Source: Planctomycetota bacterium
GTDB taxonomy: Bacteria; Planctomycetota; Phycisphaerae; Phycisphaerales; SM1A02
Direction of reading: 5' to 3'
Assembly (NCBI GenBank): GCA_017859745.1
Contig: JAFMML010000006.1
Span: forward strand, 1 to 64,000
DNA length: 64,000 nt
A program made the translations under genes and the position numbers. The notes beneath the pieces were generated by a model. The model did no database searches, had not been told where the DNA came from, and saw only the letters and a list, made by a program, of their open reading frames with translations. Positions 9,965 through 20,039 of this stretch are shown piece after piece; the stretch's first letter is position 1; each line of letters starts with the position of its first letter.

Positions 9965-10774
9965 ATGAACGAATCCAACCACTTCTCGCTCGCCGGACGC
10001 ACGGCGCTCGTCGGCGGCGCGACCCAGGGCATCGGCAAGGCGATCGCGATCGAGTTCGCAAGGCTTGGTGCCAGCGTCGTGGCGATGGGCCGCAACCCCG
10101 ACGGTCTGGCGCGGACGCTCGAGGATCTCCGAAACCTGCCCGACATCGATTCGCAACGTCACGAGACCCTGAGGATCGACCTCGACGACTGGAAGAGCGT
10201 CGAGCCGGCCGTGCACGGATTCCTCGCGTCGCGCTCGCCGATCGAGATCCTCGTCCACAACGGCGGGGGACCCGCCGCCGGGCCGGCCATCGAGGCGTCT
10301 CCAGAGCACTTCGCCCGCGCGTTCGAACACCACCTGCTGTGCGGACAGATCCTGGCCCAGGCGGTCGCACCCGGCATGCGCGACCGCGGCTACGGACGAA
10401 TCGTCAACGTGATCTCGACCTCGGTGGTCACGCCGATCCGAGGCCTCGGAGTCTCCAACACCATCCGCGGCGCCGTCGCCAACTGGGCCCGCACGCTCGC
10501 GGTCGAGCTTGCCCCGTTCTCGATCACGGTCAACAGCATCCTCCCAGGCTTCACCCGGACCGCGCGGCTCGAGGCGCTGTTCAAGGGCCGGGCCAGCCGC
10601 GCCGGCGCCAGCGTGCCGGAGGTCGAACAGGAGGCTCTGAAGGGGGTGCCGATGAGGCGCTTCGCCGAACCCGAGGAGGTCGCCCGGGTCGCGGCCTTTC
10701 TCGCAAGTCCCGCCGCAAGCTACCTGACCGGCGTCAACCTGCCCGTCGACGGCGGACGTCTCGCGTTGGGGTGA
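9965..10774 (+). CDS. Atypical SDR-family protein lacking the catalytic Tyr and Lys
   Basis: A 269-residue protein with the SDR fold and nucleotide motif GGATQGIG (G18, G22, G24). At the catalytic YxxxK position the sequence reads SNTIR, so Tyr is Ser164 and Lys is Arg168. This SN-x2-R pattern marks a known atypical subgroup of FabG-like SDRs (BKR_like_SDR_like), so the change is probably ancestral rather than a mutation. It may use a different mechanism or act as a non-redox or regulatory protein. It lies 39 bases after the epimerase gene on the same strand but has its own leaderless-type promoter. Its substrate cannot be inferred. Confidence 0.88.
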   Translation: MNESNHFSLAGRTALVGGATQGIGKAIAIEFARLGASVVAMGRNPDGLARTLEDLRNLPDIDSQRHETLRIDLDDWKSVEPAVHGFLASRSPIEILVHNGGGPAAGPAIEASPEHFARAFEHHLLCGQILAQAVAPGMRDRGYGRIVNVISTSVVTPIRGLGVSNTIRGAVANWARTLAVELAPFSITVNSILPGFTRTARLEALFKGRASRAGASVPEVEQEALKGVPMRRFAEPEEVARVAAFLASPAASYLTGVNLPVDGGRLALG

Positions 10775-10804
10775 CCGTGCCCGGACGCGCGCCGGTGCGG
10801 AAGA

Positions 10805-12118
10805 TCAGGAACTCGAACGCAGCAACATCGGCGTCGTGAACCGAAGGCGATCCTGCACCGGACCCCGAAGTCCCGGGCCGAGTTCGATGGTCAGATCGCC
10901 GCTCTCGATCGGAACCGAGATCGACGCCTGCGGCGACTCCCTGGAGAAGCGTCGACGAAGCACCTCGATGGTGCCGTCGAGGATTCGCAACTCGACGTCT
11001 CCAAACCGCCTCATCAAGGCCGGCAGCTCGACGTCGGCGGAGAGGATCGAACCCTTCGGGACCTTCGTCCTGAAGCGTGCTGGCCCGATCAGCTCGATCG
11101 TCGCCGCACCGAAGGGGGTGGGACCGCCCGCACGTCGCGGCGCAGGAAGCCAAGGCCGATCCGCGTTCTCGGCATGCGGAAGCACCTCGAACTCGCACCG
11201 GTCCAGCGGCATGATCACGTCGGGTCGCCAGGCGATCGCCACGACCTCTCTTGTGAAGACGACGCCCTCGCCTCGCCCGGCACCCTCGGCGACGGAGCGT
11301 TCGAAGGCGAGCAGGTCGGCTTCGGTCTCCCGACCGTCGTCGCCACGAGTCCCGCGAAGCGCCTCGACATCGACGACGGTTCCGTCTCGAGTCCAGACTC
11401 GGATCGAGGACGATGTCGACTCGCCCGCGACCAGGTCGATTCGAGACACCCGCTCGAAGGGCACGCGTGTCTGCGACCCATCCTCGATGCTCTCGACGAG
11501 GACGTCCCCCGCGACCTCGGTCACGAAACCCTCGACGCGATCTCCGTTGGCCAGGGTCACCACGTCCAGGTTCGATGTCGCGACCGACTCCGGAGGCGGG
11601 CCGACCTCGGACATCACCAGCGATCGAAGCGTGTCGAGGTCGATCGTGAAGTCGCCGAGCCACGCGTGCCGCCAGACGAGTTCGCCATCCACGAGATCCG
11701 GACGTCCCGGCAGACGTTCGCCACTCTGGAGGAGCAGGTGGGATCCGATCGACAGGACGGGCACTCCGACGCGACCGACGGTTCGAACACCCACCTCCGA
11801 AGCGCCGTCCACGGCGATCGGAAGTCGTCGTACCGGTCCGGCATCGACGCCTTCGACCTCGGACGGCACGACTCTCTCGAGACGATCGCCTCCGGTCGAC
11901 AAGGACCACGAGGACACCGTTCGACGAGCGCCATCCGACGCGACGACCGACCATCCGAGGTCGGGACCGGCAAGCCTCGAGTCGTCGGCGGATGCGATCG
12001 GGGAACCGAAGGCGATGCTCGTCGCCACCGCGACGAGCCACGCCGATCGAATCGGATGGGTCGTCCTCGGCTGCGGGTTGATTCCGGTCCTGATCGACCG
12101 ATCTCGTCTGTGGTTCAT
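10805..12118 (-). CDS. Secreted planctomycete-type protein of unknown function, last gene of the MoxR/Bat operon
   Basis: A 437-residue protein with an N-terminal export signal (SAWLVAVATSIAFGSPIASA, about residues 24-43). The middle contains two SH3-like beta hairpin segments (LANGDRVEGFVTEVAGDVLV then VPFERVSRIDL), a pattern found in many uncharacterised planctomycete exported proteins. The C-terminal half resembles a beta-sandwich (FGDVELRILDGTIEVL). No enzyme motif is visible. The ATG overlaps the stop of the upstream gene (ATGA), so it is the seventh and last member of the operon and probably serves the same envelope complex. Confidence 0.8.
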   Translation of the reverse strand: MNHRRDRSIRTGINPQPRTTHPIRSAWLVAVATSIAFGSPIASADDSRLAGPDLGWSVVASDGARRTVSSWSLSTGGDRLERVVPSEVEGVDAGPVRRLPIAVDGASEVGVRTVGRVGVPVLSIGSHLLLQSGERLPGRPDLVDGELVWRHAWLGDFTIDLDTLRSLVMSEVGPPPESVATSNLDVVTLANGDRVEGFVTEVAGDVLVESIEDGSQTRVPFERVSRIDLVAGESTSSSIRVWTRDGTVVDVEALRGTRGDDGRETEADLLAFERSVAEGAGRGEGVVFTREVVAIAWRPDVIMPLDRCEFEVLPHAENADRPWLPAPRRAGGPTPFGAATIELIGPARFRTKVPKGSILSADVELPALMRRFGDVELRILDGTIEVLRRRFSRESPQASISVPIESGDLTIELGPGLRGPVQDRLRFTTPMLLRSSS

Positions 12119-13290
12119 CGTTGGAAGATCGGCAGGTATCGCTTGGGCATCTGCAGGATGATCAGTGCCATCGCGGTCGCGTACGCGCTTCCCTGCTGCT
12201 GATCGAGCCATCCGCCCGCGGGCGTCTGTTGGTCCACCAGATCGTCGCGGATGGCCGGCCACCAGGTTCTCCACCACTCGCCACCGGCGAGATACATCGC
12301 CTGCACGGCGTAGTAGTGGCCGTAGAAGAAGTGGGCCTGCGTCAGCGGCGAACGACCGGACGGAAACGCCTGCCGCTTGAGGTAGTCCAGTCCTCTGGCG
12401 ATGGACTCGTCGCCGTACCGACCGGCATAGAAGAGCGTCGCCACCCCCGCGGCGCTTCGGGCCCAGCCGCTGCCTCCCGCGGCAAGCATGTACTTGAACC
12501 CGCCATCGGGGTTCTGGCACTTCTTCACGTAGTCGACGGCCCGCTCGATGGTGCTTGCCGGGACCTTGATGCCGGCATCTCGGGCCGAGCGGAGCGCCAT
12601 CACCTGGCAGATCGTCACCGAGACGTCCGCGTCGTAGGGCACCGGGTTGTAGCGCCACCCGCCTTCGTCGTTCTGACTGTTGACGATCAGCTCCACGGCC
12701 TTCTCGAGGACGTCCCGAACCCGGGCATCCCCGGGCGTCATGCCGTAGACCTCGCCGAGAAAGAGCGTCGCGAAGCCGTGACCGTACATCGGCCCATGTC
12801 CGGTCTCGGCGGCGATGAGTCCGGTCTCGGTGACGTGGTCGAGCAGGTAGTCGAGGCAGCGCCGCACGATTTCGCCGTGCCGACCGCGTCCGGGCACGTG
12901 ACCGTCTGCGAGAAACGCGATGCCGCAGAGGGCCACGATTCCGGCGTTGTCCGAGTACCGACCGATCCCGAAGGAACCATCTGCGGTCTGGAGGCTCGCA
13001 AGGTGGTCGAGACCTCGATCGATCGCATCGAGCACGGTGGAGTTCAGTTCGCCGTCCGCCGGGCGATTCTCGGCGCCCGATTCGGGAGACGGAATCGAGT
13101 CGTCCTGGACTTCGGTGCCTTCGAACTCGTCGGACGCCGATCCGGAACCAGCCACCGTCTTCTCCGGAGGCTCGTCGTCTTGAACGACCGCGCCAGGAGA
13201 TCCGTGCGAGGACACCGCTCCGATCGCCATCGACAACGAGGCCGCACAGGCAAGACGAGCCGAACACCACGATGCGGTCGAACGGTTCAT
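12115..13290 (-). CDS. Exported prenyltransferase/squalene-oxidase-repeat (alpha/alpha toroid) protein
   Basis: A 391-residue protein. Residues about 1-40 are a signal-like segment (ACAASLSMAIGAVSSHGSPG), followed by an acidic linker and then alpha/alpha-barrel repeats of the terpene-cyclase type, recognisable as Q-x2-DGSFG, NDEGGWRYNP, QNPDGGFKYM and PAGGWLDQ. It is too short for a squalene-hopene cyclase (about 630 residues) and lacks a DxDD acid motif, so a binding or scaffolding role is more likely than cyclisation. The ATG at 13290 overlaps the stop of the upstream coiled-coil gene, and its own stop overlaps the next start. The in-frame extension upstream is rejected because it lies inside that gene. 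Confidence 0.87.
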   Translation of the reverse strand: MNRSTASWCSARLACAASLSMAIGAVSSHGSPGAVVQDDEPPEKTVAGSGSASDEFEGTEVQDDSIPSPESGAENRPADGELNSTVLDAIDRGLDHLASLQTADGSFGIGRYSDNAGIVALCGIAFLADGHVPGRGRHGEIVRRCLDYLLDHVTETGLIAAETGHGPMYGHGFATLFLGEVYGMTPGDARVRDVLEKAVELIVNSQNDEGGWRYNPVPYDADVSVTICQVMALRSARDAGIKVPASTIERAVDYVKKCQNPDGGFKYMLAAGGSGWARSAAGVATLFYAGRYGDESIARGLDYLKRQAFPSGRSPLTQAHFFYGHYYAVQAMYLAGGEWWRTWWPAIRDDLVDQQTPAGGWLDQQQGSAYATAMALIILQMPKRYLPIFQR

Positions 13291-16200
13291 GGGACCGCCT
13301 CCTCGGCGAGACGCCGGTAGTACTGCTCGGTCAGGCGCCGGTAGATCGAGGAGATTCGATCCCGGCGACCCTGACGGACGAGTTCGCGAACCCGCTCCGG
13401 CAGTCGACCCCACTCGACGCGTCCCTCCTCGAGCATTCCGCCGAGTTCGGCCTGTTCGAATCCGGGTGGCGAGCCGTCGCCGGACTCGCCGGAAGGCCGA
13501 TCCTGCCCCGTCGACGGTGAGGATTGCGACTGCGACGATGGGGAACCGCTGGGACTCCGAGACGGCTCGTTGCTCGAGGAACCGGACGATCCCGAAGACT
13601 GCTGCTGTTGCTGCTGCCGTTGTCGCCGTGCGCTTTCGATGAGCGCCTGCAGGTTTCGAAGGACACCCTCCTGGATCCGCTGGGTCGAAAGGCCGGTGTC
13701 TCCCCGATCGGCGAGCGCCTCCTCGCTTTCGGCCATGCCGGCAAGCGCCTCCTTGAACCCGTCGGCGATCGGGCGTTCACGGAGTCGATCATCGAGCGCC
13801 GAGGGGATGTCGGTCGGCGCATCCCCGTCTTCGACCTCGGTTTCCTCCTCGTCGATTCCAAGCAGGTCGTCGAGCGATGGTGGAGGTTCCGGAGACGTCT
13901 CCTGAACGAGGATTCTCGCGCTCGATCCCAGTTCCGACGAATGCGAGGAGGACCGTCCACCCGCTTCCATCGGCAAGGCCGACGAACCGAGCGGTGGGGT
14001 TCCGCCCGCCTCCGGATCGGGGACCTCGCCCGAGGATGCCTCATCGAGCGCTTCGAGCAGGCGGTTTCCGTAGTCGATGATCGACCGCTGCATCTCGGCC
14101 AGCTGTTCGAGTTCTCCACGGCGAGTCGCCTCGTCGGGCGCTTCTGGCCCGCGGTTCTCCTCGAGGGCGCGGGTGGCGAGATAGACCTGCTCCTGCAGGC
14201 TCTTCAGCAGGCGGAGTTCCGAGATCGGCGGAATGGCGCCCTCGTCCCCACCGGCACCGCCGCCACCACCGCCACCGCCCGACCCTTCCGAACCCTCGCC
14301 TCCTGCGAATCGTTCGTCGTCCTGGGCGAGCGATTCCATCGCCTCGGCCATCGCCTTCGCCGTCGAAGCGATGCGACGTTGCCGCTGACCCACCTCGAAT
14401 CCGGCTTCGCCGCGAACAAGCAGCTCGGTCGCCTCGGCGCTCCAACGGTCGATCCAATCGTGTCCGCCGGCGAAGACGGCGGTGTCCGAGAGACCCTCGA
14501 TCCCGTCGGCGATCTCTCGAGACGAGGCGACCACCTCCTCCTGACGCGCCGATTGGCGACGGGTCTCGAGCAGGCGTCGTCGCCTGGCGATCTCGCCACG
14601 GTCGAGGCGACCCGCCAGAAGGAGGGTCTCGTCGGCGATCTCCTCCTGCAACGTTGCGAGCCTCCGGTAGTCCTCGGCGAGTTCGCGACGCTGCTCGCGC
14701 TGGGCCTCGCGTTCCGCGTCGTCTCCGATTCGCTGGGAAAGCTCGAGCGCCTCGCGAAGCATGCCGCTCGATCGCTCCATCGAAAGGGAGGCATCGGAAA
14801 CCCTCGGAACCCCATCCCGAAGCGCCACGATCGCCTCTCCCTGGGATCCTGCAGCACGCTCGAGCGCCGCCGAGACCGGCTCCGATTCCGCGCCGCCGGC
14901 CTTGGCCGTCGCTGCGACCGATCTCGTGTTTCGTTCGAGGCGGATCGATCTCTCGGACCGGACCGAGATGGCGTTCCCACTCCACGGAGCACCCTCTGCC
15001 AACAACGACCGCAAGGCGAGCGCCTCCTCCTCGCTGAAGGAAAGCAACGCCTCGATCGACTCGGCCAGTTCGGTCATCAGACGACGCAACGTCTCGGTTC
15101 GGACCTTCCGGGTGTCCTCGAGACGACGACCCATCTCCTGGAGAGCCTGGGCGGCGCGACGTTGGGACTCGGAGGCTCGATCGGTCCGGTTTCGTTCGAG
15201 CGACTCCTCCGCCTGTTCGAGATTGCGCTCGAGATCGGCCTGGCGACCCGTTTCGGCGGCCTGCCGCAACGCCTCCGCCTGGCCGAGATCCCTGTCCTCG
15301 AGGCGCCGGCTTCGCTCGTCCAGATCCGACATCAGGCGCGACGCGGCGTCACCGATCTCGTCCTGGCGTCGCATGAGTTCCCCATGAGCCCGACGGTCGT
15401 CGTCGCTCATCTCCTCCGGCATCTGTCCGATGGTCTCGCGACCAAACGCCTCCGCATCTCCAGCCAACTCCTCGAGGTCCTGCGCGAGACGGTCGAGTTC
15501 CCGCTCGAGGGCCCACGTGTCCTCGTCCCGATCGAGCGAGGCCACCAGTCCTTCGAGCTCCCGCCTGACGCGAGTCCCCTGCTGTCGGGCATCCGATCGG
15601 GCCTGCGACGCGACCTCGGACGAGGCCGACGTCGACGGGTCGGAATCGCTCGTCGATTCGTCTGGTGCTCGATCGCCCTCGACGTTGGACGAATCCGCGG
15701 ACTCGTTCGTCGGATCGGCGTTCTCCTCCGCCGCCCTCCGCCACGCCTGCTCGGCGTCGCTCGAGGCCCGACCGGCCGCCTCGGCGCGACGGGTCACCGT
15801 TTCCGCAAGGGCTTGTTGACGACCGTCGTCGAGGCGATTTCGTCGAAGCCGCTGCGACAGTTCACCGACGCCCTCCGCGATGCGTCCCACGCGGCGCGAG
15901 ACCGCCGCCTGACGAAGTCGCAGGACCGAAGCGTCGGCGACATCGCCGGCCTGCTCGGCCCGTTCGATCGCCTCGAGCAGCTCCGACTGCTCTCCGTCGG
16001 CTCGGATGGCGAGTTGGCGAAGCGCCGCGAAGTCGTCGCGGATCCTTCGGTCGAACTCCTCTTCTCCGACGATCGAGAGTCGCCGCGGGCTCGATCTCAC
16101 CATCTCTCGACCCGGCAGTCCATCGACCGCGAACGCGACGACCTCGACCACGTCGCCCGCCGCCGCACCGATCGACTCGATGGAGACCGTGCCTCGCACC

Positions 16201-17606
16201 GTGCGACGCTCGCCGCGGTCGCCGGGTTCGTCGTCGACCGGAACCCAGGTCGATCCGTCGATCGAAGACTCGAGTCCGGCCTCGATCACCTCGAGATCGT
16301 CACGGGCCTCCGCCTCGACCGACACGACGGCCGTGGGCAGCATCGCCTCGTCGATCTCGGGAACGACGATCGCGATCGAGGGTGGCGCATCGTCCACGAC
16401 ACCGACGCGGTAGGTCGCGCCCGCGGTCGACTCGAGTCCATGCTCGTCGCGCAGTCGACACTCCACCGCCACCGGACGCTCGAGTCGCCAGTTCAATTCC
16501 CAGGTCGATGGATTCTCGGGATCGACGGAGAGCGTCGCGTCCGTCGGCGCACCGACAAGGACCTCGCCCAACATCGATGCGTCGGGAACCGGAAGCGGCT
16601 TGGAGAGTTCCAGTCGCAGCGAAGCCGTCGAACCGGCAAGCTGAGGTGCCGACAATTCGGAGCGCCGATCGGTGCCGGGTCCCAGCTCGAATCGTTGTGG
16701 CGACCTCACCGACGATGCGTAGGCGGGCGGTTCGATGTGCAGGGATGCGGTCTCCACTTCGGGTGGAACGACGAATTCGATCCGTTGCGGATCGGTGGCG
16801 TCGTCGGCGCTCTCGAAGACGAACTCGATCGCATCCCCCTCGCTCGGCACGCGCCGCTCGAATCGACGACCCGACTGGCGGGTCAGCACGATCTCCTCCC
16901 ACTCGCCCAGCACGCCGTCCCGCTCGAGACGAAAGACCGCACGCACGCGCTCGCGCGTCGGATCGCCCAGATCGAGCGAGGCGGCCAGCGAGAATGGGCG
17001 TCCCCGGGCGGCGACATCCACGGCATCCATGAGGCTCGCGACCTCGGTCCTCGCCGGCCACGAGGCGTCGCTCCAAGGCATGAACGTCCTCGCCAGACCT
17101 GTTCTCGAGGGTTCGGGCCACAAGGCGAGCGCCGAGGCCGCCACAAGCAACGACCCGATTCCCAGGGCGAGCGCCCGACGGATCGGTTCGATCCGCAACC
17201 GCATGTCGAGCTTGTTCGCGTCGACCGAGGACGCGATCGCCGAGACGGCTGAAGCCGAGAAGGGATCGACTCGGTCGATGCCCGAAAGGTGCAGATCGAC
17301 CGCCGAGGCGAGACGGCCTCGCAGCGATGCGTGGTCGCGCTCGATCCGAAGCGCAACGTCGATGGGGGTCGGTCGAAACGCGAGCGCCGGCTTCAGGCGA
17401 CGTCGCCAGGCGATCGCCGCCGCCGCGATCAACGCCGCCAGGACGATCCATCGAATCGCCACCGGCCATCTGAAGATCGCGTCGAGCAGGATCGTGAAGA
17501 TGACGGCGAAGACGGCCATGGCGACCACGCTGCCGGTTCGGGAGGCCACCAACGCCGCACGGCTGCGGCGGGCGATCCTCCAAAGTCGTTCAAGCAGCGG
17601 CTGCAC
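13287..17606 (-). CDS. Large DUF4175-like membrane protein with long coiled-coil
   Basis: A 1439-residue protein. Two membrane helices at about residues 27-65 and a third near 146-167 are followed by a beta-rich region resembling DUF4175-type proteins (to about 510). From about 520 to 1250 it is almost continuously charged helix (RRELEGLVASLDRDEDTW, SRRLEDRDLGQAEALRQ), a probable periplasmic coiled coil. Near the C terminus there is a low-complexity tract of Gln then Ser/Gly/Pro. The GTG start is chosen because a stop codon lies 37 bases upstream in frame with no other start between, and a ggag lies about ten bases upstream. This is the only junction in the operon with a gap (102 bases) rather than an overlap. 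Probably a structural component working with the Bat proteins. Confidence 0.85.
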   Translation of the reverse strand: MQPLLERLWRIARRSRAALVASRTGSVVAMAVFAVIFTILLDAIFRWPVAIRWIVLAALIAAAAIAWRRRLKPALAFRPTPIDVALRIERDHASLRGRLASAVDLHLSGIDRVDPFSASAVSAIASSVDANKLDMRLRIEPIRRALALGIGSLLVAASALALWPEPSRTGLARTFMPWSDASWPARTEVASLMDAVDVAARGRPFSLAASLDLGDPTRERVRAVFRLERDGVLGEWEEIVLTRQSGRRFERRVPSEGDAIEFVFESADDATDPQRIEFVVPPEVETASLHIEPPAYASSVRSPQRFELGPGTDRRSELSAPQLAGSTASLRLELSKPLPVPDASMLGEVLVGAPTDATLSVDPENPSTWELNWRLERPVAVECRLRDEHGLESTAGATYRVGVVDDAPPSIAIVVPEIDEAMLPTAVVSVEAEARDDLEVIEAGLESSIDGSTWVPVDDEPGDRGERRTVRGTVSIESIGAAAGDVVEVVAFAVDGLPGREMVRSSPRRLSIVGEEEFDRRIRDDFAALRQLAIRADGEQSELLEAIERAEQAGDVADASVLRLRQAAVSRRVGRIAEGVGELSQRLRRNRLDDGRQQALAETVTRRAEAAGRASSDAEQAWRRAAEENADPTNESADSSNVEGDRAPDESTSDSDPSTSASSEVASQARSDARQQGTRVRRELEGLVASLDRDEDTWALERELDRLAQDLEELAGDAEAFGRETIGQMPEEMSDDDRRAHGELMRRQDEIGDAASRLMSDLDERSRRLEDRDLGQAEALRQAAETGRQADLERNLEQAEESLERNRTDRASESQRRAAQALQEMGRRLEDTRKVRTETLRRLMTELAESIEALLSFSEEEALALRSLLAEGAPWSGNAISVRSERSIRLERNTRSVAATAKAGGAESEPVSAALERAAGSQGEAIVALRDGVPRVSDASLSMERSSGMLREALELSQRIGDDAEREAQREQRRELAEDYRRLATLQEEIADETLLLAGRLDRGEIARRRRLLETRRQSARQEEVVASSREIADGIEGLSDTAVFAGGHDWIDRWSAEATELLVRGEAGFEVGQRQRRIASTAKAMAEAMESLAQDDERFAGGEGSEGSGGGGGGGGAGGDEGAIPPISELRLLKSLQEQVYLATRALEENRGPEAPDEATRRGELEQLAEMQRSIIDYGNRLLEALDEASSGEVPDPEAGGTPPLGSSALPMEAGGRSSSHSSELGSSARILVQETSPEPPPSLDDLLGIDEEETEVEDGDAPTDIPSALDDRLRERPIADGFKEALAGMAESEEALADRGDTGLSTQRIQEGVLRNLQALIESARRQRQQQQQQSSGSSGSSSNEPSRSPSGSPSSQSQSSPSTGQDRPSGESGDGSPPGFEQAELGGMLEEGRVEWGRLPERVRELVRQGRRDRISSIYRRLTEQYYRRLAEEAVP

Positions 17607-17708
17607 GAGGACGAGGCTCCGTCTTGGTCGGTCGATTGTCGCTCAGGCGAGGTCCATCGTCCCGTCTGGATCGTCGAAATCCTCGCCTGAACTCCGATTC
17701 GGGTTCCA

Positions 17709-20039
17709 TCAGGCCAAACGAAGTGCCCGACGTCCCACCCACTCCATGCCCAGAAGCAGCACCGCCACCAGAAGCGCGAGTGGACTGGACCAGATGCGCT
17801 CGACGAGCGGCATCGAGATCGTCACCGAGAGGTTCGGGAGTCGATCCGGAAGCGATGCGAAACCCTCCGTGGTGGGTGGCGAGGTTCCGCCGCCGGTCGC
17901 CTGGGCGATCGATTCGAGGGTCTCGTGATCGGCATCGGGACGCCGCCACTCCGCATCGGGAGGCTCGACCTCGACCTCGTCGCGAGCCGAACGCGAACCC
18001 AGCGGTTCGAGTTCAGGTTCGTCGATCGACAGGTCGTGTCGACCCGTGATCCTCGGACGCCAGGAACCGGCGTACAGGCCGCCACCGATGGCCGGCAGGT
18101 CGATTCGTTCGACGCCGTCGCGGGACTCGATCTCGACCGAGACGGTGGGGAGTTCCAGTCCCAGTCCTCTGCTCTCCAGCAGTTCGACCTCGACCCGCAC
18201 GACCTCGCCGAGAGCCGCCACGTTCGGTTGCGCCATGAGGCGAACCGGTTGATCGTCGTTGGCCATCGACTCTCGACCGAGGCTTCGAAGCAACGGAATC
18301 CAGAATCGCTCCTGAAGACCTTCACCGCGACCGTAGCGCCAACGCCACGTCTCGTCGGTCGCGAGGTAGCACACCCGGCCGGATCCGTAGCGCATTCGAA
18401 GCAGGATCGGCTCGCCCTCCTCCGTCGCGACAAGCACCTCGGTCGCCGGCTTCAGGGCATCCTCGTCGATCCGCTGGACCCAACGAAGTCCCGCCCAGTC
18501 GGATTCGGGATCGCCGATCTCCTCCGGCCACGATCCATCTCCCTCGCTCGGCCAGACGCCCAGACCCGGTCCCGAGGCATCGACCTCCGCCATCGCTCGC
18601 ACCTCTCGACCAATGGTCGGCAGCGCCAGTCCTCCGCCGAAGGGGGCCAGTTCCGCGAGAGGAGTGTCTTCCCACGAGGCGGGAGTGTGTCTTGGACCGC
18701 CGAGAATCAGCAGACCCGTGCCACGCGTGGCGACCATGTCGCGGATCGTCTCGAGCTGGTCCGGCGAGAAGTGGTTCGCCGGCACGTCGCCGACGACGAT
18801 GAGGTCGTAGTCGGCGAACTCCTCGGGACTTCTCGGGAGGCGGGCGATCGGACGATCACCCTCCTGAGCGAAGTCCCGATCCGCGGACACCAGCATCACC
18901 GACACCTCGACGGACTTCTCGCGGACGAGCAGGTTCTTGAGGTAGCGGTACTCCCACCTCGGATACCCGTCGACATAGAGCACCCGAAGCGGTCGATCGA
19001 CGATCTCGATCGAGACCAGACGCCGGTCGTTCTCCTGCACGAGGTCGCCCGCGGGTGCATCGACCTCGACCCTCCACCGACGAGACCCCGGACCGGGGCT
19101 TCGTGCCAACAGACGCACCGGCTCCTCGAGTCGGTCCGGTGTCGCCACTTCGGTCGCGAGCACCTCCCCGGTCGCGTCGTCCACCAGACGAATCTCCACC
19201 GGTCCGTCGGGTGCGGTCCCTCGCGTCTCGAGATCGACGATCACGGGAACCTCGTCGTCGAGAAACGCCCGTCGTGGCACCTCGACCTCGCCGACGGCGA
19301 GATCTCCAAGCGATCGCCGAGACCCCAGCGGAAACGTGAACACGGCCACGCCCTCGCGCTCGAGACGACGCAGGATGGCGGGGTCGATCGGTTCGGAACT
19401 TCGTCCATCGCTCACCACGACGATTCCCGAGATGGGACGGCCACCTGCGCGATCGAGCGCCATCTCGATGGCCCAACCGAGTCGAGTCCTCGAACCGGCC
19501 GCCTCGCCGAGGTCCGGAACGCCATCGGAGTCTCCGGAGACCGTCCGAAGATCGAACGCCTCCTCGTCGAAGCCGAACCAGAGCAGATCGTGCTGCGACT
19601 CGATCTCGGCGATCGGCTCGCTGGAGGACTCGAGCAGTTCGCGAAGACGATCCTCCCGCGTGGCGCCGTCCTCCCCATCGGCGACGAGGAGACTGGCCGA
19701 ACGGTCGACCAGCATCACCACCCGATCCCGCTCGGTTCGTTCTCGGGGCAGGACGAGGGTCGGCCCGGCAAGCAGCACGACCACCCACACCAGAGTCGCC
19801 GCTCTCAGCGCGCCCAACGCCAGGCGTCCCACCCTCGACGCGTCGAAGCGGGCATAGGCGATCCATGCGACGGCCGCCGCGGCCACGACGACCAGCGCCC
19901 ACGCCCAGGGTGGGATGGCGTGTTCGAAGGCGAACTCCAGCGAACCGGGCGGGGTGTCCGCCGGAATCCGATCCACATCGAGCCACCATCGCCAGAGCGA
20001 GTTCGACTCGACCGGAACGGTTGTCGGAGCACCCGTCAC
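17709..20039 (-). CDS. vWA membrane protein with glutamine-amidotransferase-like domain (BatB/BatA-like)
   Basis: A 776-residue inner-membrane protein. Membrane helices lie at about 43-65 and 73-97 and near the C terminus (about 748-768). A von Willebrand A domain follows, with a complete MIDAS start DRSAS near residue 108. A central part (LRVLYVDGYPRWEYRYLKNLL, then LIVVGDVPANHFS and LLILGGPRHTP) looks like the class I glutamine-amidotransferase-like fold found in planctomycete Bat-type proteins, without an evident catalytic Cys. The GTG start overlaps the stop of the BatA-like gene by four bases. It is thought to bind partners through a metal ion and to work with the MoxR ATPase. Confidence 0.87.
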   Translation of the reverse strand: MTGAPTTVPVESNSLWRWWLDVDRIPADTPPGSLEFAFEHAIPPWAWALVVVAAAAVAWIAYARFDASRVGRLALGALRAATLVWVVVLLAGPTLVLPRERTERDRVVMLVDRSASLLVADGEDGATREDRLRELLESSSEPIAEIESQHDLLWFGFDEEAFDLRTVSGDSDGVPDLGEAAGSRTRLGWAIEMALDRAGGRPISGIVVVSDGRSSEPIDPAILRRLEREGVAVFTFPLGSRRSLGDLAVGEVEVPRRAFLDDEVPVIVDLETRGTAPDGPVEIRLVDDATGEVLATEVATPDRLEEPVRLLARSPGPGSRRWRVEVDAPAGDLVQENDRRLVSIEIVDRPLRVLYVDGYPRWEYRYLKNLLVREKSVEVSVMLVSADRDFAQEGDRPIARLPRSPEEFADYDLIVVGDVPANHFSPDQLETIRDMVATRGTGLLILGGPRHTPASWEDTPLAELAPFGGGLALPTIGREVRAMAEVDASGPGLGVWPSEGDGSWPEEIGDPESDWAGLRWVQRIDEDALKPATEVLVATEEGEPILLRMRYGSGRVCYLATDETWRWRYGRGEGLQERFWIPLLRSLGRESMANDDQPVRLMAQPNVAALGEVVRVEVELLESRGLGLELPTVSVEIESRDGVERIDLPAIGGGLYAGSWRPRITGRHDLSIDEPELEPLGSRSARDEVEVEPPDAEWRRPDADHETLESIAQATGGGTSPPTTEGFASLPDRLPNLSVTISMPLVERIWSSPLALLVAVLLLGMEWVGRRALRLA

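Noticed and set aside
12115-13290. Squalene-hopene cyclase
   Set aside because: The protein is about 390 residues instead of about 630, carries an export signal and lacks a DxDD motif. Only the repeat fold is shared.
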